Source: Pasteurellaceae bacterium (GTDB taxonomy: Bacteria > Pseudomonadota > Gammaproteobacteria > Enterobacterales > Pasteurellaceae). Taken from it: DNA of 64,000 bases. The notes under the pieces were generated by a model. The model was not told the origin of the DNA. It searched no databases and was given only the letters and a program-made list of their open reading frames with translations. The DNA lies in the NCBI GenBank assembly GCA_900756155.1, contig CAAEJV010000036.1:124001-188000 (forward strand). Reading direction: 5' to 3'. Positions 36,711 through 44,055 of the stretch are shown here, piece by piece. The position numbers and the translations under genes were made by a program. Positions within the stretch are counted from its first letter, which is position 1. Every line of letters starts with the position of its first letter.

Positions 36711-37676
36711 TTATTCTAAGCGTTTAGCCATTTCTAACCAATCTGCTTTAAATTCACGACGCATATTGTTGATTGCATCAATAATATCGTGGTGAACTAA
36801 TTTTTCGTTTTGAATACCCACACAGTAGCCACCTTTACCCTGTAGCAATATATCTACCGCATATACGCCCATACGTGAGCCTAAAATACGGTCGAAGGCA
36901 CAAGGCGAACCACCACGTTGAATATGGCCTAATACGGTTGCACGGGTTTCATGACCTACACGAGCTTCAATTTCACGAGCAAGAGAATGCACGTCAGTGA
37001 TTAACTCAGTAATCGCAATGATGGCGTGGCGTTTTCCACGAATAATACTGCGCTCAATTTGGCGAATTAATTCTTCGCGGTTAAATTCCATTTCAGATGC
37101 CACAATGTATTCACAACCACCAGCAATACCTGCAGAAATGGTTAAGTCACTACAGTGACGACCCATGATTTCCACGATAGAAATACGTTGGTGAGAACTT
37201 GAAGTGTCACGCAAACGGTCAATCGCATCCACCGCTGTTTGTAGTGCGGTTTCATAACCGATTGTGTAATCTGTTCCAGCCACATCATTATCAATTGTGC
37301 CAGGGATACCTACGCAAGGGAAACCATGTTCTTCAGTAAGCAATTTAGCCCCCATGTAAGAACCGTCACCACCAATAACAACTAAGGCATCAATACCATG
37401 TGAACGTAAAATTTCTGCACATTTCTCACGTACGGCAGGATCCTTAAATTCAGGGAAACGAGCAGAACCTAAGAATGTACCACCACGGTTAATAATATCT
37501 GATACATTATAACGGTTTAACTGTTTGATTTTATTGTTGTATAAGCCTTGATAACCATCATAAATGCCGAATACATCAAGCCCTTCTGCAAGTGCTGCAC
37601 GAACAACACCACGAATAGCAGCATTCATACCAGGAGCATCACCACCACTGGTTAATACAGCAATTTTTTTAATCAT
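36711..37676 (-). CDS. pfkA: ATP-dependent 6-phosphofructokinase
   Basis: Committed step of glycolysis. The 321-aa protein has LTSGGDAPGMNAAIRGVV, the ATP/Mg block VIGGDGSYMGAKLL, the catalytic GTIDNDVAGTDYTIGYETA (Asp base) and the allosteric-site region SIIRGKRHAI. Length and motifs fit the bacterial PfkA allosteric group. In order it is followed upstream by the lipoprotein gene, yaaA and dprA, an arrangement I recall from H. influenzae. Confidence 0.97.
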   Translation of the reverse strand: MIKKIAVLTSGGDAPGMNAAIRGVVRAALAEGLDVFGIYDGYQGLYNNKIKQLNRYNVSDIINRGGTFLGSARFPEFKDPAVREKCAEILRSHGIDALVVIGGDGSYMGAKLLTEEHGFPCVGIPGTIDNDVAGTDYTIGYETALQTAVDAIDRLRDTSSSHQRISIVEIMGRHCSDLTISAGIAGGCEYIVASEMEFNREELIRQIERSIIRGKRHAIIAITELITDVHSLAREIEARVGHETRATVLGHIQRGGSPCAFDRILGSRMGVYAVDILLQGKGGYCVGIQNEKLVHHDIIDAINNMRREFKADWLEMAKRLE

Positions 37677-37788
37677 ATTTACCTACTTTGAATTCTTAAA
37701 AACAATTGGTGCTAAGATTACACCATCCATAATTTCTGCTCTAGCAAAATTTGAAAAATTTACTTGAGATTTGATCTAGTTATACATT

Positions 37789-38379
37789 TTAGTGATTGAA
37801 ATAACTTTCACACTTCCAAGAAAGATCGGCTTTTTGTAATGTTTTACTTTCTTTTGCGACAAGATACTTTTGTAAATTTTTCACAATTTTTACTTTGCTT
37901 AAGCGCTGAAACTTTTTCATTTCCATTTTTTGGGAATATTGGTATTGCACAAAACCACAATGGGAAATATTTTTCCCTTTCGCAATATCCACCTGCCAAG
38001 ACGGATTTTGTTCTGTTGGTGCATAAATGACATAACCGTTTAATTCTGTCGCGGGCTTTTTCGGATTCGTTGAATTGGCACGAATTTTGAAATCTTGCAC
38101 ACCCAAATTACGATACACTTTTTCACGTAATGCTACACGTTGCTCAATAGAACGTGTTACATCCCGATCAAGCAATACTTCAATTTGAGATTTCCAATTT
38201 TCCAATGTTTCTGGCTCAGCAATATAAACGTAACGCGCAATCGTATCTAAATCTTGGCTTGCAGTAAGTTTATAGGTTTTACCGTTATACTCAATTTTTT
38301 CAGGTGTTTGAAGCTGACTCACTTTTGCCGCACAACCTGAAAGTAAAAGTGCGGTCAATATAACCAGGAATTTATTCAT
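37789..38379 (-). CDS. Unassigned lipoprotein cotranscribed with yaaA
   Basis: The start is ATG 38379 (MNKFLVILTALLLSGCAAK), a clear lipoprotein signal peptide with the lipid Cys at residue 15; the open frame further upstream runs inside yaaA and is rejected. The mature protein of about 180 residues has no motif I recognise: a basic mid-region (KSQIEVLLDRDVTRSIEQRV) and a C-terminal Cys-containing stretch. The start overlaps the last 8 bases of yaaA, so the two are probably translationally coupled. An uptake sequence lies within the signal-peptide codons. Confidence 0.8.
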   Translation of the reverse strand: MNKFLVILTALLLSGCAAKVSQLQTPEKIEYNGKTYKLTASQDLDTIARYVYIAEPETLENWKSQIEVLLDRDVTRSIEQRVALREKVYRNLGVQDFKIRANSTNPKKPATELNGYVIYAPTEQNPSWQVDIAKGKNISHCGFVQYQYSQKMEMKKFQRLSKVKIVKNLQKYLVAKESKTLQKADLSWKCESYFNH

Positions 38380-39148
38380 TGATATCTCGCTTAAATACAA
38401 ATTCTTTTTCAGTTGAAGATGCTGAATCAAACCAATAACCACCAAGATCAAACTCTTTCAGTTGTTCAACACATTCCAAACGATTTTGAATGATAAAACG
38501 ACACATTAAACCTCGGGCTTTTTTCGCATAAAAGCTGACCACTTTGTATTTACCATTCTTATTATCTAAGAAAATAGGCTTAATAATTTGTGCATCTAAT
38601 TGGCTTTCTTTCACTGATTTATAGTATTCATCGGAAGCTAAATTGATCAACAGACGATCGCCTTGCTCATCAAGTGCTTGTTGTACGGATTGAGTGATAA
38701 TGTTCCCCCAAAAAGCATAAAGATCTTTCCCTTTTGGATTCGCTAACTTCGTACCCATTTCCAAGCGGTAAGGTTGCATTAAATCAAGGGGTTTAAGTAA
38801 GCCATATAAGCCAGAAAGCATACGTAAATGGCGTTGTGCGAATTGCACATCTTCATCAGATAAACTATCAGCATCCAAACCGGTGTAAACATCACCTTTG
38901 AATGCCCAAATGGCTGCGCGTGAATTTTTTTCGTTGTGAGATTTTGTCCATTCAGCAAAGCGAGCGGCATTTAAACCCGCAAGTTTATCGCTGATCGACA
39001 TTAAGGAAGAAAGATCTTGGGGAGATAATTGACGACAGATTTCAATCAGTTGCTCACTATAATCCGTCAAGTGCGGTTGAGAAACAGGAAGATTTCTGAC
39101 CGCACTTTCAAAATCTAAGGTTTTTGCCGGGGAAATAATGGCTAACAT
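38372..39148 (-). CDS. yaaA: YaaA peroxide-stress protein (DUF328)
   Basis: The 258-aa protein begins LAIISPAKTLDFES, the hallmark of the YaaA/DUF328 family, and has AARFAEWTKSHNEKNSRAAI, FKGDVYTGLDADSL and NLASDEYYKSV blocks. E. coli YaaA limits DNA and protein damage from hydrogen peroxide and belongs to the OxyR regulon; no OxyR site is evident here. It overlaps the downstream lipoprotein gene by 8 bp and follows dprA by 63 bp. Two uptake sequences lie near its 5' end. Confidence 0.93.
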   Translation of the reverse strand: MLAIISPAKTLDFESAVRNLPVSQPHLTDYSEQLIEICRQLSPQDLSSLMSISDKLAGLNAARFAEWTKSHNEKNSRAAIWAFKGDVYTGLDADSLSDEDVQFAQRHLRMLSGLYGLLKPLDLMQPYRLEMGTKLANPKGKDLYAFWGNIITQSVQQALDEQGDRLLINLASDEYYKSVKESQLDAQIIKPIFLDNKNGKYKVVSFYAKKARGLMCRFIIQNRLECVEQLKEFDLGGYWFDSASSTEKEFVFKRDINE

Positions 39149-39211
39149 AGGTTCTCCTTTCTAAAACTGAACCGTATCTTAGCACAGGATAGCCTCCTTA
39201 CTCTACCCCGT

Positions 39212-40330
39212 TTACGCTATCCGCTTATAGAGTCCATTCTCATTGACGATTAAATCTTGTAACTCCAAATCTAATAACTGCACTAAAAGCAAATCCACCG
39301 GCAAATTCAATGCTGCAGATAAATCATCAAGACTTATCGGTGTATAAGTAATATGTTGATAAAGTTCAGGGTGACTCGGCTCTACCACAGGTGTTTTTGC
39401 TGTGAGCGGTTGAGCTATCGGCTTATTAATTTGCGTATTATGTACTGGAGGCTGAAAAACAACGCTATGATTGAGGCTATCTAAAATATCTTTAACATTT
39501 TCCACCAACATCGCCCCTTGCTTAATCAGTTTATGGCAGCCTTGACTGTATTCACTTTGAATATTCCCCGGCAACGCAAAAATGTCGCGGTTTTGTTCTA
39601 AGGCATAGCGTGCTGTAATGAGTGAACCGCTTTTCTCTGTGGCTTCAATGACTAATGTTCCTAATGAAAGCCCGCTGATAATGCGATTACGGCGAGGAAA
39701 ATTTTCAGCAATCGGCGCTTGTGTAGGGATAAATTCGGAAACTAATGCCCCGTTATTTTCGATAATTTGCTCGGCTAATCGACGATGTTTAGCGGGGTAA
39801 ATGTGATCTAATCCGCTGCCCAATACGGCAATGGTCTGCCCTTGAATATCCACCACCGCTTGATGACTAAATCCATCGATACCTAATGCAAGCCCACTCG
39901 TGACCATCAATCCTGCAAGAGAAAGCTCTGTCGCAAAATATTTTGCCCAATATTCACCATAAGCCGAACAATAACGGCTTCCAACCATGGCAATTTGCTG
40001 AGCAGAAAGTGCGGTCAAATTGCCTTTCACAAATAACAAGGGCGGAAAACCAGTAATTTGTTTGAGTAAAAAAGGATAGTCATCTGAAAAACAGTGGATT
40101 AAATGATGGCCTTCTTTTTCGGCCCAGCTCAAAGCGGGTTCAATAAATTTCATTTCCGGCTGAAACCAACGACGAATCTGCAAAGCATCCCAGCCCATTT
40201 GCTGAAATGCCACTTCATCATAATTTAACAAGTCTTCTATATTCACATGGGCCAAAATTTGTTGAATCCGCACACTGCCCAATTTGGGCACTTGAGCTAA
40301 TCGCAGCAAAATTGACGTAAAATCGCTCAT
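39212..40330 (-). CDS. dprA: DNA processing protein DprA (natural transformation)
   Basis: Loads RecA onto incoming single-stranded DNA during transformation. The 372-aa protein has an N-terminal helical domain, the Rossmann-like core with IAMVGSRYCSAYG, VTSGLALGIDGFSHQAVV, TIAVLGSGLDHIYP and SEFIPTQAPIAENFPRRNRIISGLS, then a linker and a C-terminal winged-helix region (SLDDLSAALNLPVDLLLVQLLDLEL). A CRP-S competence site lies at 40396-40417. The RBS AAGGAGAG is inside a small dyad directly before the ATG. Confidence 0.96.
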   Translation of the reverse strand: MSDFTSILLRLAQVPKLGSVRIQQILAHVNIEDLLNYDEVAFQQMGWDALQIRRWFQPEMKFIEPALSWAEKEGHHLIHCFSDDYPFLLKQITGFPPLLFVKGNLTALSAQQIAMVGSRYCSAYGEYWAKYFATELSLAGLMVTSGLALGIDGFSHQAVVDIQGQTIAVLGSGLDHIYPAKHRRLAEQIIENNGALVSEFIPTQAPIAENFPRRNRIISGLSLGTLVIEATEKSGSLITARYALEQNRDIFALPGNIQSEYSQGCHKLIKQGAMLVENVKDILDSLNHSVVFQPPVHNTQINKPIAQPLTAKTPVVEPSHPELYQHITYTPISLDDLSAALNLPVDLLLVQLLDLELQDLIVNENGLYKRIA

Positions 40331-40395
40331 AATTCTCTCCTTTAAAAAGAGAATTATGACGAGATTAGGGTCAAAAAATGAAAGATTTGTCTTAA

Positions 40396-40417
40396 TTTTG
40401 CGATTCAGATCGCAAAA
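40396..40417 (-). promoter_or_regulatory. CRP-S (competence regulatory element) of dprA
   Basis: TTTTGCGA (40396-40403), six bases, TCGCAAAA (40410-40417): a perfect dyad with the TGCGA/TCGCA core of the Sxy-dependent CRP-S sites of Pasteurellaceae competence genes. Its centre is about 60 bp upstream of a plausible start of transcription, judged from CATAAT on the minus strand (40358-40353), the usual spacing for CRP activation. Confidence 0.88.
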
Positions 40418-40595
40418 AGAGAAAAAATTTTAGAAAAAATCGGCATACCAGAAACGAGGAATAAAACAGGACAAAAACAGCTTCTTAAAAGCCATTTTTA
40501 GAGATTAATTCTGATAAAAAACTTATCTTAAGAGAAATACACTTTTAAGATTGTATAGAGATATTTATTTTAGATATAAATCACTGATAAATGAT

Positions 40596-40623
40596 TTGAC
40601 AGCAACATTTTTATCCGTAATAT
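40596..40623 (+). promoter_or_regulatory. leu operon promoter
   Basis: TTGACA (40596-40601), 16-bp spacer, TAATAT (40618-40623). Transcription would start near 40630, about 34 bp before the leader peptide ATG. The stretch 40331-40595 holds the dprA control region and otherwise AT-rich sequence where I see no gene. Confidence 0.75.
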
Positions 40624-40663
40624 GGACAGCGTTTTACAGAATTTTTTACAGGATTATCTTTTT

Positions 40664-40723
40664 ATGTACCAAGCTGTTTCTTTATCTCTCAACCTCCTGC
40701 TCTCACATTCTTTGTGCGGCTAA
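40664..40723 (+). CDS. leuL: leu operon leader peptide
   Basis: A 19-codon frame, ATG to TAA, reads MYQAVSLSLNLLLSHSLCG. Six of 19 codons are leucine (TTA, CTC, CTC, CTG, CTC, TTG), four of them between 40688 and 40702. AGGA lies about 11 bases before the ATG. It sits between the leu promoter and a hairpin terminator, 130 bp before leuA. This is the expected sensor of charged tRNA-Leu in transcription attenuation. It differs in sequence from the enteric leader peptide, and I identified it by composition and position. Confidence 0.85.
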   Translation: MYQAVSLSLNLLLSHSLCG

Positions 40724-40800
40724 GTTGTGGATAAAAAACACCTTTATGTAAAAAATCTATTATCAACCCGCACTTTTAAGATTGCGGGTTTTTTCGTTTT
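40714..40800 (+). promoter_or_regulatory. leu attenuator: terminator and competing antiterminator pairing
   Basis: Terminator: AACCCGCA (40765-40772) pairs with TGCGGGTT (40783-40790), then TTTTCGTTTT. Alternative: GTGCGG (40714-40719, the last codons of the leader peptide) can pair with CCGCAC (40768-40773), which would break the terminator. A ribosome stalled on the Leu codons leaves 40714-40719 free, so leuA is read; a ribosome that reaches the stop codon covers it, so the terminator forms. The logic follows known attenuators; the folding is by eye. Confidence 0.75.
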
Positions 40801-40852
40801 AAAATCACGGTAAAAATGACCGCACTTTGAGTGATAAAAGAAGGAAAATACT

Positions 40853-42400
40853 ATGACAGATCGCGTTATTATTTTTGATACCACCTTGCGTGATGGCGAA
40901 CAAGCATTAAAAGCAAGTTTAACCGTTAAAGAGAAATTACAGATTGCTTTAGCGCTTGAACGTCTAGGCGTGGATGTGATGGAAGTCGGTTTCCCGGTTT
41001 CTTCTCAAGGTGATTTTGAATCCGTTCAAACCATTGCACGCCATATCAAAAATAGTCGTGTTGCGGCACTTTCCCGTGCGGTAATTAAAGATATTGATGC
41101 TGCAGCTGAAGCCTTAAAAGTCGCGGAAGCGTTCCGTATTCACACCTTTATCGCGAGCTCCGCATTACACGTTGAAGCCAAATTAAAACGTACCTTTGAT
41201 GATGTCGTTGAAATGGCTGTAGCCGCGGTAAAACGTGCACGTAACTACACGGATGATGTGGAATTTTCTTGCGAAGATGCAGGTCGTACGGGCATCGATA
41301 ATATCTGTCGTATTGTGGAAGCGGCAATCAATGCGGGGGCAACCACCGTAAACATTCCAGATACCGTTGGTTTCTGCTTACCAAATGAATACGGCAATAT
41401 CATTGCTCAAGTACGTAACCGCGTGCCAAATATTGATAAAGCAATCATTTCTGTGCACTGCCACAATGACTTAGGTATGGCAACGGCTAACTCCTTAACC
41501 GCAGTACAAAATGGTGCTCGCCAAATTGAATGTACCGTAAACGGCATCGGTGAACGTGCGGGTAATACATCACTTGAAGAAGTCGTGATGGCAATGAAAG
41601 TTCGCCAAGAATTTATGGGCGTGGATACACGTATCAACACGCAAGAAATTCACCGTGTCAGCCAAATGGTAAGCCAACTTTGTAATATGCCAATTCAACC
41701 AAATAAAGCGATTGTAGGTTCAAATGCTTTTGCTCACTCTTCTGGTATTCACCAAGATGGCGTGTTGAAAAACAAAAATACCTACGAAATCATGTCGCCA
41801 GAAACCATTGGCTTGAAGAAAGAGAAATTGAACTTAACCGCCCGTTCTGGTCGCGCAGCAGTAAAAGGCCACATGGCTGATATGGGCTACACCGAACAAG
41901 ATTACGATTTAGATAAATTGTATGAAGCGTTCTTAAAATTGGCAGACAAAAAAGGCCAAGTGTTTGATTATGACTTAGAAGCTTTAGCGTTCATTGATAT
42001 GCAACAAGGGGATGAGGATCGTTTAGTGTTAGATAAACTTTCGGCACACTCCACCAAAGAATATCCAGCAACCGCTTTTGTTCAAGTGGAATTGGATGGT
42101 AATAAATTAAGCACTTCATCAATTGGTGGTAACGGCCCAGTCGATGCGGTTTACAATGCCATCTTGGACTTAACCGGCTTAGAAATCAAAATGTCTCACT
42201 ATAATTTAACCGCGAAAGGCGAAGGTGCTGAAGCGTTAGGTCAGGTGGATATCGTGGTTGAACATGAAGGCCGTAAATTCCATGGTGTTGGTTTAGCAAC
42301 GGATATCGTTGAATCTTCTGCGCTTGCCTTAGTCCATGCGATCAATGCGATTTACCGTTCACATAAAGTCGCAGATATTAAGAATCATAAACATCATTAA
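40853..42400 (+). CDS. leuA: 2-isopropylmalate synthase
   Basis: First committed step of leucine synthesis, condensing acetyl-CoA with 2-ketoisovalerate. The 515-aa protein has the catalytic barrel (FDTTLRDGEQALKASLTVKE, HCHNDLGMATANSL, the GIGERAGNTSLEEVVMAM block) and a C-terminal regulatory domain (about residues 390-515) that senses leucine. RBS AGAAGGAAAA precedes the ATG. It is the first structural gene after the attenuator. Confidence 0.98.
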   Translation: MTDRVIIFDTTLRDGEQALKASLTVKEKLQIALALERLGVDVMEVGFPVSSQGDFESVQTIARHIKNSRVAALSRAVIKDIDAAAEALKVAEAFRIHTFIASSALHVEAKLKRTFDDVVEMAVAAVKRARNYTDDVEFSCEDAGRTGIDNICRIVEAAINAGATTVNIPDTVGFCLPNEYGNIIAQVRNRVPNIDKAIISVHCHNDLGMATANSLTAVQNGARQIECTVNGIGERAGNTSLEEVVMAMKVRQEFMGVDTRINTQEIHRVSQMVSQLCNMPIQPNKAIVGSNAFAHSSGIHQDGVLKNKNTYEIMSPETIGLKKEKLNLTARSGRAAVKGHMADMGYTEQDYDLDKLYEAFLKLADKKGQVFDYDLEALAFIDMQQGDEDRLVLDKLSAHSTKEYPATAFVQVELDGNKLSTSSIGGNGPVDAVYNAILDLTGLEIKMSHYNLTAKGEGAEALGQVDIVVEHEGRKFHGVGLATDIVESSALALVHAINAIYRSHKVADIKNHKHH

Positions 42401-42410
42401 TCTATCGAGT

Positions 42411-42519
42411 TCCCCTCTTTAGTAAAGAGGGGTTAAGGGAGATTTGGTGGAAGTAACATCAACCTCAGCAATTTTATATTGTTAAAATCTCCCCCTGTCC
42501 CTCTTTACAAAAGAGGGGA
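42411..42519. repeat. MITE-like dyad element between leuA and leuB
   Basis: The left arm 42411-42445 and right arm 42485-42519 are about 35 bp each and are inverse repeats with roughly five mismatches; a 39-bp AT-rich centre lies between. Each arm carries its own hairpin (CCCCTCTTT-AGT-AAAGAGGGG at 42412-42432; CCCTCTTT-ACA-AAAGAGGG at 42499-42517). There is no reading frame inside. The size and form fit a short non-coding mobile or dispersed intergenic dyad. Confidence 0.7.
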
Positions 42520-42563
42520 GAAAATTAACCGCACTTTAGTGTGAAAGAAATAGGAAAAATAAT

Positions 42564-43640
42564 ATGCAATCATACAACATCGCAGTTCTATCAGGAGATG
42601 GTATTGGTCCGGAAGTCATGGCTGAAGCCATTAAAGTATTAAACAAAGTCCAAGAAAAATTTGGTTTCAAACTTAACTTCAATGAATTTTATGTCGGGGG
42701 TGCCGCAATTGATCATTGTGGTTGCCCATTACCAGCCGAAACCTTAAAAGGTTGTGATGAGGCTGATGCGATTTTGTTTGGTTCTGTAGGTGGCCCAAAA
42801 TGGACAAATTTACCACCGGATCAACAACCAGAACGCGGTGCATTGTTGCCATTGCGTAAACATTTCAAATTATTCTGCAATCTTCGTCCTGCAACCCTTT
42901 ATAAAGGACTCGAAAAATTCTGTCCATTACGTGCAGATATTGCAGCGAAAGGGTTTGATATGGTGGTTGTACGTGAATTAACGGGTGGGATTTATTTCGG
43001 TCAGCCTAAAGGCCGTGAAGGTGAAGGTGCTCAAACCAAAGCATTCGATACCGAAGTTTATTACAAATATGAAATCGAACGCATTGCGCGTGCAGCTTTT
43101 GATGCGGCAATGAAACGTCGTAAACACGTCACTTCTGTGGATAAAGCGAACGTATTACAAGCGTCAATCTTATGGCGTGAAACCGTGACTGAAGTAGCGA
43201 AAGATTACCCTGAAGTCACCTTAGATCACATTTATATCGACAACGCGACCATGCAGTTAATCAAAGCGCCTGAATCTTTCGATGTACTCCTCTGCTCTAA
43301 CATTTTCGGCGATATTATTTCTGATGAAGCGGCGATGATCACCGGTTCTATGGGGATGTTGCCATCTGCTAGCTTAAACGAAGAAGGTTTCGGCTTATAT
43401 GAGCCTGCTGGCGGTTCCGCACCGGATATTGCAGGCAAAGGCATTGCCAACCCAATCGCACAAATTCTTTCTGCCGCGATGATGTTGCGTTACAGCTTCA
43501 ACTTAAATGATGCCGCAGATGCGATTGAAAATGCGGTACAAAAAGTCTTAGCAAGTGGTCACCGTACGGGTGATTTAGCTGATGATTCTGCGCCTGTTTC
43601 AACTGTGGAAATGGGTACATTGATCGCTGAAGCGATCTAA
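42564..43640 (+). CDS. leuB: 3-isopropylmalate dehydrogenase
   Basis: NAD-dependent oxidation and decarboxylation in leucine synthesis. The 358-aa protein has IAVLSGDGIGPEVMAEAI, FGSVGGPKWTNLPPDQQPE, VVRELTGGIYFGQPKG and the metal/substrate signature NIFGDIISDEAAMITGSMG, followed by the NAD-binding GLYEPAGGSAPDIAGKGIANP. All family blocks are present. It follows the dyad element and precedes the YciI-family gene. Confidence 0.98.
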   Translation: MQSYNIAVLSGDGIGPEVMAEAIKVLNKVQEKFGFKLNFNEFYVGGAAIDHCGCPLPAETLKGCDEADAILFGSVGGPKWTNLPPDQQPERGALLPLRKHFKLFCNLRPATLYKGLEKFCPLRADIAAKGFDMVVVRELTGGIYFGQPKGREGEGAQTKAFDTEVYYKYEIERIARAAFDAAMKRRKHVTSVDKANVLQASILWRETVTEVAKDYPEVTLDHIYIDNATMQLIKAPESFDVLLCSNIFGDIISDEAAMITGSMGMLPSASLNEEGFGLYEPAGGSAPDIAGKGIANPIAQILSAAMMLRYSFNLNDAADAIENAVQKVLASGHRTGDLADDSAPVSTVEMGTLIAEAI

Positions 43641-43718
43641 TGCCTGGGTGGGCATTTTGTCCACCATCAACAAATTTAATAGAAAGGATCAAGCAGCCCT
43701 AGAAACACAGGAGATTAT

Positions 43719-44012
43719 ATGTTTATCGTTTCATTAACCTATATTCAACCTTTAGAGAAAATTGAAGAATTTCTAGCTGAACACAGAACATTTTTAGATA
43801 AGTTTTATCAACAAGGTAAGTTTCTAATGTCTGGGCGTAAAGAACCTAGAACTGGTGGAATCATTATTATGAATGCAAAAGATCTTGATGAAGTAAATCA
43901 AATTATTGAACAAGATCCATTTCACCAACACCAAATAGCAGATTATCAAGTGATAGAGTTCTATCCATCTAAAGTTGCGAATGGATTAGAAAAATACCAA
44001 CAGACAATTTAA
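43719..44012 (+). CDS. YciI-family protein inserted in the leu operon
   Basis: The 97-aa protein has the YciI ferredoxin-like pattern: FIVSLTYIQPLEKIEEFLAEHRTFL, GKFLMSGRKEPRTGGIII and a C-terminal IIEQDPFHQHQIADYQV, with the family's conserved His and Asp. Some YciI proteins have dehalogenase-like activity; for most no function is known. It lies between leuB and leuC in the same direction with its own RBS (CAGGAGATT). Any link to leucine synthesis is only positional. Confidence 0.85.
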   Translation: MFIVSLTYIQPLEKIEEFLAEHRTFLDKFYQQGKFLMSGRKEPRTGGIIIMNAKDLDEVNQIIEQDPFHQHQIADYQVIEFYPSKVANGLEKYQQTI

Positions 44013-44055
44013 AACTTACTACTCTAACAAAGCCCCTAACGAATTGAGAAAAATT

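Noticed and set aside
40551..40751. A 66-codon plus-strand frame upstream of leuA
   Set aside because: It starts at TTG, overlaps the leu promoter and leader in another frame, and has no ribosome site. The leader peptide at 40664-40723 explains the region better.
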